A stretch of DNA of 64,000 bases from Flavobacterium sp. 1. Lineage in GTDB: Bacteria > Bacteroidota > Bacteroidia > Flavobacteriales > Flavobacteriaceae. Positions 35,446 to 42,896 of the stretch are shown here, piece by piece; position 1 is the stretch's first letter, and every line of letters starts with the position of its first letter. The stretch spans positions 4,278,001 through 4,342,000 of the forward strand of contig NZ_PGER01000001.1 of NCBI RefSeq assembly GCF_002797935.1, written 5' to 3'. The notes below the pieces were generated by a model that saw nothing but the letters and a program-made list of their open reading frames with translations, did no database searches and had not been told where the DNA came from. A program made the position numbers and the translations under genes.

Positions 35446-36342
35446 ATGGTCAATCTTGAATGGTACCGAACGTTCAAATCGGTGTATAAAAACGGAAACT
35501 TTTCTTTGGCAGCTAAAGAATTATTTATCAGTCAGCCCGCTGTAAGTCAGCAGATAGTTATGTTGGAAGCACATGTGGGCTACAAGCTTTTTAATCGAAA
35601 GTCCAAAGGGGTTGAACCAACCGAGTACGCTAAGTTACTCAATAATTTAATTATTGATGCTTTAGATCGATTGGAAAATGTAGAGAACGGATTTCGAGCC
35701 AAAGCTTTTAACGCCAATCGATTACTGACAGTCGGTATATCCAGACATTTGATGAGCAGTATCGGCAGTGCATTGGTCGCTAAATTTGATTTTATCGATT
35801 TTACATTCCATAATAACGATGCGCTCTTTGATTTGGTGAATTCCAAAAAATTAGATTTTGCGATAGTAAATAAGAAATTCGACACTTTTGATACCATTCA
35901 AAAAAAGGTAGGTGAAATTAAGCAAGTAGTTGTCGGCTCTACTGATATTGATATTTCAATGATTAAGCAAAATATTAAAGCTAAAGATTTTAAGACCATC
36001 GAAAATTGGCTGAATGAGCAAAAATGGTACAGCCATGATGCTGGAATTCCGCATATTAAATTATTTTGGCTTCATGTTTTTGCTAAAAAAAGACCTTCGA
36101 TTGTAGCCAATTATATCATTCCGTCAGAATATGAAATGCTGGAAATCCTCAGTAAAAATACTGGAGTTGCGGTTACTTGGAATCTTAATGCAAAAAATTT
36201 GATTCAGGAAAAGAAATTACAACTGATATGGAACAGCAAAGAAATGCCAAGTACTGATGTTTTTTTACTGTCAGGTAAAAATGAAAACTTGAGCCCAATT
36301 TTTCAGGATATAATGGTGGAGTTAAAGCTGGTTTTGGAGTAG
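35446..36342 (+). CDS. LysR-family transcriptional regulator
   Basis: A 298-residue LysR regulator. The winged-helix domain is at residues 1-60 (FKSVYKNGNFSLAAKELFISQPAVSQQIVMLEAHVGYKLFNRK), followed by a linker helix and an effector domain. It is divergent from the DJ-1/PfpI gene with 88 bp between the ATGs, so it probably controls that gene, and perhaps yqhD beyond it. The effector is unknown. Confidence 0.9.
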   Translation: MVNLEWYRTFKSVYKNGNFSLAAKELFISQPAVSQQIVMLEAHVGYKLFNRKSKGVEPTEYAKLLNNLIIDALDRLENVENGFRAKAFNANRLLTVGISRHLMSSIGSALVAKFDFIDFTFHNNDALFDLVNSKKLDFAIVNKKFDTFDTIQKKVGEIKQVVVGSTDIDISMIKQNIKAKDFKTIENWLNEQKWYSHDAGIPHIKLFWLHVFAKKRPSIVANYIIPSEYEMLEILSKNTGVAVTWNLNAKNLIQEKKLQLIWNSKEMPSTDVFLLSGKNENLSPIFQDIMVELKLVLE

Positions 36343-36486
36343 TAATATTATAAATGATTATGAATGGTGAGTATTACTAAAATGTCGCTCTGTAAATTTG
36401 TTCTTCAAAACAAAGTTGTGATTTTCGTCAAGTGTTTTTGAATTGAAACTTTAGATTCAAAAACATAAGAAATATAAAACTATTTT

Positions 36487-36511
36487 TATATTTGTGTAAA
36501 TCTTACGCATT
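36487..36511 (+). promoter_or_regulatory. nrtR promoter -7 box and NrtR-type operator 1
   Basis: TATATTTG (36487-36494) is a perfect -7 box. Overlapping it, 36491-36511 forms a 21-bp palindrome-like site with half-sites TTTGTGTA and TACGCATT, related to TTTGCGTA-N5-TACGCAAA. Position over the promoter of the regulator gene suggests autoregulation. Confidence 0.6.
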
Positions 36512-36517
36512 TAGTAT

Positions 36518-37210
36518 ATGAGTGAAAATCAAAATATCAGAGTTGCTGTTGACGCTATAGTATTTGGTTACCAAAACAATCAGCTTTATGTGTTGTTAAT
36601 TCAGCAAAAATTTGGAACGAAGGAATCCTATTGGGCATTGCCTGGCGGCTTAGTCCAAAATGAGGAATCTTTGGAAGATGCTGTGAAAAGAGAGTTGAAA
36701 GAAGAAACTAACATTAGCGTTAATTATTTTGAACAACTGTTTACCTTCGGAGATGATATATGTCGTGATCCTAGAAATCGAGTTATTTCGGTGGCTTATT
36801 TTGCCTTAGTGGATTCCTCAAAATTAATAGTCAAAGCCGATTCGGATGCCGAAAACGCCCAATGGTTTAAGATTGATGAAATTCCCGCTTTAGCTTTTGA
36901 CCATACGATTATTTTGGGCAAGGCAATGGAGCGATTAAAAGCAAAACTTACCTATGAACCCATAGGATTTGATTTGTTGCCAAAAGAGTTCTTATTTTCT
37001 GAACTAGAAAATTTATACTGCACCATTCTGGAAAAAGAAATTGATCGTAGAAACTTTAGAAAAAAAATATTAAGCTTTGAAATTATTGAAGAAACAGATC
37101 GTTTTTCTCCTTTAAAAAGTGGAAGACCAGCAAAATTATTTAAGTTTAATAAACAGAAATACAATGCTTTATTAAAGAAAGGGTTTCACTTCGAAATAAA
37201 ATTTGCGTAA
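36518..37210 (+). CDS. nrtR: NrtR-type Nudix transcriptional regulator of NAD metabolism
   Basis: A 230-residue protein: Nudix domain at residues 8-135 and a C-terminal winged-helix region (DRRNFRKKILSFEIIEET, then GRPAKLFKFNKQKY) typical of NrtR. The Nudix box near residues 47-70 keeps G-x5-E-x7-RE-x2-EE, with only the final Gly replaced. NrtR repressors sense ADP-ribose and control NAD synthesis genes. The downstream prs-like and nampt genes and three matching palindromes support this role. Confidence 0.9.
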   Translation: MSENQNIRVAVDAIVFGYQNNQLYVLLIQQKFGTKESYWALPGGLVQNEESLEDAVKRELKEETNISVNYFEQLFTFGDDICRDPRNRVISVAYFALVDSSKLIVKADSDAENAQWFKIDEIPALAFDHTIILGKAMERLKAKLTYEPIGFDLLPKEFLFSELENLYCTILEKEIDRRNFRKKILSFEIIEETDRFSPLKSGRPAKLFKFNKQKYNALLKKGFHFEIKFA

Positions 37211-37222
37211 TTTTTACACAAA
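37202..37222. promoter_or_regulatory. NrtR-type operator 2
   Basis: 21-bp palindrome with half-sites TTTGCGTA and TACACAAA. It overlaps the nrtR stop codon (37208-37210) and lies 32 bp upstream of operator 3. Confidence 0.65.
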
Positions 37223-37227
37223 ATAAA

Positions 37228-37274
37228 TTGTTTATTAAAAAATACTATCTATATTTGCGTATAATTAACGCAAA
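37228..37274 (+). promoter_or_regulatory. Promoter of the prs-like operon with NrtR-type operator 3
   Basis: TTG (37228-37230), 19 nt, then TATATTTG (37250-37257): a full Bacteroidota promoter. The 21-bp site 37254-37274, with perfect 7-bp outer half-sites TTTGCGT and ACGCAAA, covers the -7 box. This layout fits repression of the operon starting at ATG 37285. Confidence 0.75.
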
Positions 37275-37284
37275 ATCAAAAACT

Positions 37285-38118
37285 ATGATACTTAATTTAG
37301 ACCCAAATTTCAAACCATTTGCTGCACAGCAAGAAGTTATTTTTCAAAATTTCACTTTTTCAGGGGGAGAACCTCACATCAAAATAGATCCCAATTTTGA
37401 TGTAACACAAAAAATCACCATTACCCATCGATTAAATTCATTCAATGATTTAGGATTATTGTGTATTGCAGTTGATGCTTTGCGCAGAATGGATGTGAAA
37501 AACATGGAACTTTTCATTCCTTATTTCCCTGCTGCCAGACAAGACAGAGTGATGATTAAAGGAGAGCCATTATCGGTTAAAGTGTATGCCGATATCATTA
37601 ATGGAATGCAATTCGACAAAGTGTTTGTTTTTGATGCGCATTCTGAAGTTACGCCAGCATTGGTAAATCATTGCGAAGTGATTTCGAATCATACTTTTAT
37701 TGAAGCGGTTGTGAAAGCAATAGGAAACGACGTCAAGTTAATTTCTCCAGATGGGGGGGCCTTGAAGAAAATTTATAAAGTTTCAGAGTTCTTGGGCGGA
37801 GTTGAAGTAGTGGAATGCAGTAAAAGCCGAGATGTAAAAACTGGAAGATTATCTGGGTTTAAAGTGTATAATAACGATTTACAGGGAGCAGATTGTTTGA
37901 TTGTAGATGACATTTGTGATGGTGGAGGAACTTTTGTAGGTCTTGCCGAAGAACTGAAAAACAAGAATGCTGGTAGGTTGTATTTGGCAGTAAGCCACGG
38001 GATTTTTAGTAAAGGATTTGCTGTTTTGAATTGTTTCGAAAAAATATTTACCACCAATTCATTCAAAGATTTTGAAGGAGAAAATGTGGAAGTGATTGGA
38101 TTAAATCAATTGATATGA
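37285..38118 (+). CDS. Divergent PRPP-synthetase-like protein in an NAD operon
   Basis: A 277-residue member of the phosphoribosyl-pyrophosphate synthetase family, clearly shorter than housekeeping Prs (about 310-320). The flexible-loop region IPYFPAARQDRV, the divalent-metal/ATP part FVFDAHSE, the pyrophosphate loop SPDGGALKK and the PRPP loop LIVDDICDGGGTF are recognisable but altered. I start at ATG 37285; upstream in-frame residues are promoter DNA. In this operon it would supply PRPP for nicotinamide salvage. An alternative, seen in phage NAD+ reconstitution pathways, is pyrophosphorylation of ADP-ribose; the sequence alone cannot decide. Confidence 0.85.
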   Translation: MILNLDPNFKPFAAQQEVIFQNFTFSGGEPHIKIDPNFDVTQKITITHRLNSFNDLGLLCIAVDALRRMDVKNMELFIPYFPAARQDRVMIKGEPLSVKVYADIINGMQFDKVFVFDAHSEVTPALVNHCEVISNHTFIEAVVKAIGNDVKLISPDGGALKKIYKVSEFLGGVEVVECSKSRDVKTGRLSGFKVYNNDLQGADCLIVDDICDGGGTFVGLAEELKNKNAGRLYLAVSHGIFSKGFAVLNCFEKIFTTNSFKDFEGENVEVIGLNQLI

Positions 38119-38654
38119 AATACGATATAAAAGATATAGCTCCCGAAAGTAAATTTTTGTTTTTCTGGGGACATCAACCTTCGAAAGATGGAATTATAAC
38201 CAAAACCTGTTTCAGCCAATGGTGGATTAGTCCATTTGTGGTGGATGGCATTACCTATAAAACCGCGGAGCATTGGATGATGGCAAAAAAAGCAGAACTG
38301 TTCAATGATGATGAAGTTTTGGAAAAAATAATTCAAGCGAATTCTCCAGCTGAAGTTAAAAAATTAGGACGCGAAGTTAAAAACTATGATGATAATCTAT
38401 GGCTGGCAAACCGGTATGAAATTGTAAAGCAAGGCAGTTTTCATAAGTTTAATCAAAATTCGGATTTAAAAGAGTTTCTTATGAATACTAAAGAAAGAGT
38501 TTTGGTAGAAGCGAGTCCAGTTGATGCTATTTGGGGAATTGGAATGGCAGGTGATCATAAAGACATTCATAATCCTGAGAAGTGGAGGGGATTAAATTTA
38601 TTAGGTTTTGCATTGATGGAGGTTAGGGATGCATTAAGAGAAATAGAAAAATGA
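38115..38654 (+). CDS. NADAR-family glycosidase (DUF1768)
   Basis: A 179-residue NADAR protein; its ATG overlaps the prs-like stop by 4 bp. Conserved features: FFWGHQPSKDG, CFSQWWISPFVVDGITYKTAEHWMMAKKAELF (with the family Glu-His-Trp-Met), EASPVDAIWGIG and WRGLNLLGFALMEVRDAL. NADAR proteins act on ADP-ribose-related or riboflavin-intermediate N-glycosides, and some remove ADP-ribose from guanine in DNA. Placement in an NAD operon argues for an ADP-ribose-linked substrate. Confidence 0.92.
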   Translation: MKYDIKDIAPESKFLFFWGHQPSKDGIITKTCFSQWWISPFVVDGITYKTAEHWMMAKKAELFNDDEVLEKIIQANSPAEVKKLGREVKNYDDNLWLANRYEIVKQGSFHKFNQNSDLKEFLMNTKERVLVEASPVDAIWGIGMAGDHKDIHNPEKWRGLNLLGFALMEVRDALREIEK

Positions 38655-39640
38655 GTATTACAAAAAAAGAACAAAAGGTAATTAATAAGATTCAATCAAG
38701 ACTAAGTAGCTGTGCTGATTGTGAATCTTGGGATGAAGGAGAACCCCTTTGGTTGTGGGGAGATGCAACTGATATATATAATTTATTAGCAGATTCTGAA
38801 ATTGAAGATAATAGAAAAGAAGTTATTGCTTTTGAATTTAAGTGCCCAAATTGTAGCTGTGAATTAGAGTTAATGTCAAAAGTTAGTATTAAAAGAAAAT
38901 ATGAGTTAGAATTAGAAAAGCATATTTTTCAATCAATGAAAAAATATGGAAATTCGTTAAAGGACTTCGAAGCTTTAATTAGGGATTATCCTTTTTTGGC
39001 TTTAAATCATACTATTGGAAAGAAAATTTTTAGGGAAGTTTCAAAAAAGAAAATAGCACAAACAACTATTAAAGCGGATACGGTTTTATATAGATCTCGT
39101 TTGTGTGAAAGCTCAAAAATACTTGGTTCTAATGATTTATTTAATCCTCCTTTAGGAGTTCCTACTGAAGGAAGATTTAATCATAATGGGCAAAGCTATT
39201 TTTATTTATGTAATGAAGAAGAAGGTTCAATTTTAGAAATAAGCGAAAATGAATTAGTTTGGACGCAAACTTTTAAAATAGATGAAGAAATTGATAATAT
39301 CTTAGATTTATCTTTTGACTATGAAGAGGTTTCTCTTTCAACAGATGCATTATTAATCTGTTTACATCTTTCTGAAATTTTTAAAAAGAATAGCACGAAT
39401 AAAGGGAATTGGAAACCAGATTACTTCATTACAAGATTCGTAATGGATTGTGCGAAAAAATCTGGATATAGTGGAATTAAATATAATTCAATAAAAATGT
39501 ATTCGTCCATGAATTATGTTTTATTTGATATTAAAAATAAGAATATTAAACCTTTAGACGAGCCAGAAGTTAAAAAATACTCGCAAAAAAATATTAGGGA
39601 TAGAGATTTTTCTTTTTTAGATAGTTTAAAAGATATTTAA
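38651..39640 (+). CDS. RES-domain protein with Cys-rich N-terminal domain
   Basis: A 329-residue protein overlapping the NADAR stop by 4 bp. Residues 1-130 carry CADC and CPNC pairs, a possible zinc knuckle, and helices, recalling the N-terminal domains attached to RES proteins. Residues about 140-300 show the RES pattern: LYRSR, then GRFNHNGQSYFYLCNEEEGSILEI, then GIKYNSIKMYSSMNYVLFD, supplying candidate Arg, Glu and Ser residues. RES domains consume NAD+, as in toxin-antitoxin toxins. There is no obvious antitoxin neighbour. The gene is more AT-rich than its neighbours. Confidence 0.75.
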   Translation: MSITKKEQKVINKIQSRLSSCADCESWDEGEPLWLWGDATDIYNLLADSEIEDNRKEVIAFEFKCPNCSCELELMSKVSIKRKYELELEKHIFQSMKKYGNSLKDFEALIRDYPFLALNHTIGKKIFREVSKKKIAQTTIKADTVLYRSRLCESSKILGSNDLFNPPLGVPTEGRFNHNGQSYFYLCNEEEGSILEISENELVWTQTFKIDEEIDNILDLSFDYEEVSLSTDALLICLHLSEIFKKNSTNKGNWKPDYFITRFVMDCAKKSGYSGIKYNSIKMYSSMNYVLFDIKNKNIKPLDEPEVKKYSQKNIRDRDFSFLDSLKDI

Positions 39641-39737
39641 CAGATGGAAAATGACAGAGCCATTATTTAAAAGTCATTAATTATAATGTTGAGTTTCTAG
39701 GTTATGATTTTTAAATCATAGAAATAAATCAAAAATC

Positions 39738-40280
39738 ATGAACGAAAAAGCAGCAAAAGGCATCAGCAAATTTTTGAGTTTTGTACTTAGGCATTCGCCA
39801 GAAACAATCGGATTAGAATTAGACGAGAATGGCTGGGCAGATGTAGAAGATTTAATTTCAAAATGTCCCAAAGATGGAAGTATATTAAATCTGGAACTTT
39901 TGGAATTTGTTGTAGAAAACAATGATAAAAAACGTTTTGTTTTTAATGAAAATAAAACAAAAATCCGTGCAAGTCAGGGGCATTCTATTTCAGTTGAATT
40001 GAATTTAGTTGAAACAGAACCTCCGGAATTTTTATATCACGGCACCGTTGGAAAGTTTTTGGAAAATATTCGAAAAGAAGGTCTGCAGAAAATCAGCCGT
40101 CAGCATGTGCATCTTTCAAAAGATAAAGAAACTGCCGTAAAAGTTGGAAGCAGGAGAGGAATCCCTCAAATTTTGATTATTAAGAGCGGTATTATGCAGA
40201 GAGATGGATTTAAATTTTACTTGTCTGAGAACAATGTTTGGCTGACAGACAAAGTTCCAGAAACGTATATTCAATTTTAA
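39738..40280 (+). CDS. kptA: RNA 2'-phosphotransferase (Tpt1/KptA)
   Basis: A 180-residue KptA of normal length. It moves an RNA 2'-phosphate onto NAD+, releasing nicotinamide and ADP-ribose 1'',2''-cyclic phosphate. Signature: FLSFVLRHSPETIGLELDENGWADVEDL at residues 9-37, then YHGTVGKFLENIRKEGL and RQHVHLSKDKETAVKVGSRRG, which hold the Arg-His-Arg-Arg active-site set. A 97-bp gap precedes it; nampt follows 45 bp later. Confidence 0.93.
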   Translation: MNEKAAKGISKFLSFVLRHSPETIGLELDENGWADVEDLISKCPKDGSILNLELLEFVVENNDKKRFVFNENKTKIRASQGHSISVELNLVETEPPEFLYHGTVGKFLENIRKEGLQKISRQHVHLSKDKETAVKVGSRRGIPQILIIKSGIMQRDGFKFYLSENNVWLTDKVPETYIQF

Positions 40281-40325
40281 TAAATCGAATCAGATTATAA
40301 ATTAGTTAAACATAAATAAAAAATT

Positions 40326-41798
40326 ATGAACCCACTATTATTAACAGACGGTTACAAAGTTGACCACAAAAGACAATATCCAGACGGAACAACATTAGTA
40401 TATTCTAATTGGACTCCAAGAAAATCAAGAATTGATGGTATTGATGAAGTTGTATTTTTTGGATTGCAATATTTCCTTAAAAAATATATCATTCAAGATT
40501 TTGATTTGCATTTTTTCAAACAGCCAAAAGAAGTAGTGGTGCAAAAATATGCCCGCAGAATCAATAATTATTTGGGCGAAAACCAAGTGGGAACAAAGCA
40601 TATTGAAGACTTACACGATTTAGGGTATATCCCGATGGTGTTCAAAGCCTTGCCAGAAGGAGCCAGCGTGCCTATTCGCGTGCCTATGTTTACTATGTAC
40701 AATACGATCCCTGAGTTTTTCTGGTTAACCAATTATTTTGAGACATTGCTTTCTGCGGTAATTTGGCTGCCTTGTAATTCGGCAACAATTGCAAAACAAT
40801 ACAGAAAAGTATTGGACAAATATGCCGAAGAAACGTCATCAATGCCAGAGTTTGTCGATTGGCAGGGACACGATTTCTCAATGCGGGGAATGGGCGGTAT
40901 CGAAGCGGCGGTAACATCTGCAGCGGGACATTTATTGAGTTTTACAGGTTCGGATACAATTCCGGCAATTGATTTTTTTGAAGAATATTACAATGCCAAT
41001 TCAGATACCGAATTAATAGCTGGTTCTGTTGCTGCAACTGAGCATTCTGTAATGTGTATGGGTACTACCGAAGGAGAATATGAAACTTTCAAAAGATTAA
41101 TTTGCGAAGTGTATCCAAAAGGAATTGTTTCTATCGTGTCAGATACTTGGGATTTATGGAAAGTGCTTACTGATTATTTGCCTCGATTGAAAGATGAAAT
41201 TGTTTCAAGAGAAGGAAAAGTAGTGGTGCGTCCAGATAGCGGAGACCCAGTTGATATTATTTGCGGTAATCCAAATGGCAAAACCGAACAAGAAAAGAAA
41301 GGGGTAATTGAACTGCTTTGGGATGTTTTTGGAGGTACTGTAAATGCAAAAGGATTTAAAGAATTAGTTCCTCAAATTGGCGCTATTTATGGAGACAGTA
41401 TTACCGTAACTAGAGCAACTGCCATTTGTGAACGATTAAAAGCTAAAGGTTTTGCTTCTACTAATGTGGTTCTTGGAATTGGTTCATTTACGTACCAATA
41501 CAATACAAGAGATACTTTTGGATTTGCAATGAAAGCGACTTATGGAGAAGTAAACGGAGAAGGAAGAGCCATTTTTAAAGACCCAATCACGGATGATGGT
41601 ACCAAAAAATCTGCTAAAGGATTAATGAAAATAGAATTGGTTGATGGTCAATATACTTTAACAGATGAAGTGTCTTGGGAAGAAGAACAAAAAGGCGAAT
41701 TGAAAGAAGTTTTTAGAGACGGAAAACTTTTAATAGACCGAAGTTTATCTGAGATTCGAAGTCAAGTCAAAAATAGTGTGCTGCAACTGAGTTTGTAA
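40326..41798 (+). CDS. nadV: Nicotinamide phosphoribosyltransferase
   Basis: A 490-residue NAMPT, the same length as animal and phage NAMPT/NadV. It joins nicotinamide to PRPP to give NMN. GSDTIPAIDF, ATEHSVMCMGTTEGEYETFKRLI (catalytic His), VSDTWDLWKV and VVRPDSGDPVDI match the core. It is the last gene of the NAD operon, ended by a perfect 17-bp stem terminator. A variant role, joining nicotinamide to ADP-ribose pyrophosphate, cannot be excluded. Confidence 0.95.
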   Translation: MNPLLLTDGYKVDHKRQYPDGTTLVYSNWTPRKSRIDGIDEVVFFGLQYFLKKYIIQDFDLHFFKQPKEVVVQKYARRINNYLGENQVGTKHIEDLHDLGYIPMVFKALPEGASVPIRVPMFTMYNTIPEFFWLTNYFETLLSAVIWLPCNSATIAKQYRKVLDKYAEETSSMPEFVDWQGHDFSMRGMGGIEAAVTSAAGHLLSFTGSDTIPAIDFFEEYYNANSDTELIAGSVAATEHSVMCMGTTEGEYETFKRLICEVYPKGIVSIVSDTWDLWKVLTDYLPRLKDEIVSREGKVVVRPDSGDPVDIICGNPNGKTEQEKKGVIELLWDVFGGTVNAKGFKELVPQIGAIYGDSITVTRATAICERLKAKGFASTNVVLGIGSFTYQYNTRDTFGFAMKATYGEVNGEGRAIFKDPITDDGTKKSAKGLMKIELVDGQYTLTDEVSWEEEQKGELKEVFRDGKLLIDRSLSEIRSQVKNSVLQLSL

Positions 41799-41800
41799 AA

Positions 41801-41840
41801 ACAAAAAGCCTAAATGAATTTTCTCATTTAGGCTTTTTGT
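41801..41840. terminator. Bidirectional terminator between nampt and nadD
   Basis: Perfect 17-bp stem (41801-41817 and 41824-41840), 6-nt loop, A and T runs on the two sides, between convergent genes. Confidence 0.93.
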
Positions 41841-41848
41841 TTCAGCTT

Positions 41849-42460
41849 TTACTTCCTGTAAAAATTATTATGATCGATGTAATCCCAGACTTTATAGGGT
41901 AAAAGAGGCTGAACATTTTTCCCTTTCTTAATATTTTCTCGAATAAAAGTAGAAGATATTTCTACAACTGGAGCATCAATCAGATGGATTTTTGGATGGT
42001 TTTTTAGTTCCAAATTTTGCTTTGCCAGTTCGCTTTTCAAGCTCGTGTCAGTTTCTGACGAAATGCGGGGATAGACATAAATGTTATGATGTTCCAAAAT
42101 CACTTCATAGTTTTTCCACTTGTGTAATGATTTTAAATTGTCTTCGCCCATGATTAGAGAAAACTTGTGACTAGGAAATTTTTCTTGTAAATGAACTAGT
42201 GTATTTACCGTGTAATTGGGCTGTGATAATTTGAACTCAATATCTGAAGGCTTTATTTTTAAAAAATCTTCAGTAGCAAGATGCACCATTTGCAAGCGGT
42301 GGTAATCGTCAAGTAAAGTGGTTTTCTTTTTGAACGGATTGTGTGGTGTTACGACCATCCAAACCTGATCTAAATCGGCATGCTCTGCCATGTGATTGGC
42401 AATGATCAAGTGTCCCACATGAATAGGATTATAAGTTCCAAAATAAAGTCCGATTTTCAT
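41849..42460 (-). CDS. nadD: Nicotinate-nucleotide adenylyltransferase
   Basis: A 203-residue NadD, converting nicotinate mononucleotide to deamido-NAD. The nucleotidyltransferase motif YFGTYNPIHVGHLIIANH is at residues 6-23 and ISSTFIRENIKKGK near residue 168. It belongs to a minus-strand group yicC-gmk-nadD common in flavobacteria. It faces the NAD salvage operon but is not part of its transcript. Confidence 0.95.
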   Translation of the reverse strand: MKIGLYFGTYNPIHVGHLIIANHMAEHADLDQVWMVVTPHNPFKKKTTLLDDYHRLQMVHLATEDFLKIKPSDIEFKLSQPNYTVNTLVHLQEKFPSHKFSLIMGEDNLKSLHKWKNYEVILEHHNIYVYPRISSETDTSLKSELAKQNLELKNHPKIHLIDAPVVEISSTFIRENIKKGKNVQPLLPYKVWDYIDHNNFYRK

Positions 42461-42466
42461 TTAACT

Positions 42467-42497
42467 TAGTAACTAGTGATTAGTAAAAAGTAATTAG
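42467..42497. repeat. Left arm of a perfect 31-bp inverted repeat around the four-helix gene
   Basis: 31 bases that match exactly, inverted, at 42866-42896. It includes the AGTGATTAG and AAAAGTAATTAG words of the hairpin family. It contains the stop codon of the four-helix gene (42494-42496) and starts 7 bp from the nadD ATG. Confidence 0.93.
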
Positions 42498-42859
42498 TTC
42501 TTGAGGGTTTTCGAAAAAGCATTAATCATTTTAGATTCTTCCTCAATTTGATTTAAAATTTCATTGAACAAAGTCTTATTTACTATAAAACCAAGTTCAT
42601 TAGCAATTAGTAACTGAGTTTCAATTTCGAATAATGAGCCTCTTGAAATATCTAAAAAATGACTAAATGATTTATCTGTATTTCTTCCATAGCCTTCAGC
42701 AATATTAGAAGGAATAGATACTGAAGCTCTTTTTAATTGACTTGTTAGAGCATATAATTCTTCTTGAGGAAATGATTTTACTAACTGATAAACTAAACAG
42801 ACTATCTTAATTCCTTTTTGCCAAATCAATAAATCTTTATATGATTTTATTTCACCCAT
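42494..42859 (-). CDS. Four-helix-bundle protein (S23/IVS family)
   Basis: A 121-residue PF05635-type protein: YKDLLIWQKGIKIVCLVYQLVKSFPQEELYALTSQLKRASVSIPSNIAEGYGR is the hallmark, followed by SFLSHFLDISRGSLFEIETQL-like helices. The family occurs in 23S rRNA intervening sequences and, as Avd, in diversity-generating retroelements; most members are orphans of unknown role. Here it splits gmk from nadD and is framed by a perfect 31-bp inverted repeat, so it looks like a cassette. Confidence 0.93.
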   Translation of the reverse strand: MGEIKSYKDLLIWQKGIKIVCLVYQLVKSFPQEELYALTSQLKRASVSIPSNIAEGYGRNTDKSFSHFLDISRGSLFEIETQLLIANELGFIVNKTLFNEILNQIEEESKMINAFSKTLKN

Positions 42860-42865
42860 TTCAAG

Positions 42866-42896
42866 CTAATTACTTTTTACTAATCACTAGTTACTA
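42866..42896. repeat. Right arm of the 31-bp inverted repeat
   Basis: Exact inverted copy of 42467-42497. It lies 6 bp before the four-helix ATG on the minus strand and supplies the stop codon of gmk (42894-42896). Confidence 0.93.

Noticed and set aside
37228..37284. Upstream TTG start extending the prs-like protein by 19 residues
   Set aside because: The extension lies over the promoter and operator 3, and the family homology begins at ATG 37285.
41849..42460. nadD as a member of the NAD salvage operon
   Set aside because: It is on the opposite strand, behind a bidirectional terminator, and belongs to the usual yicC-gmk-nadD group; proximity is probably coincidental.
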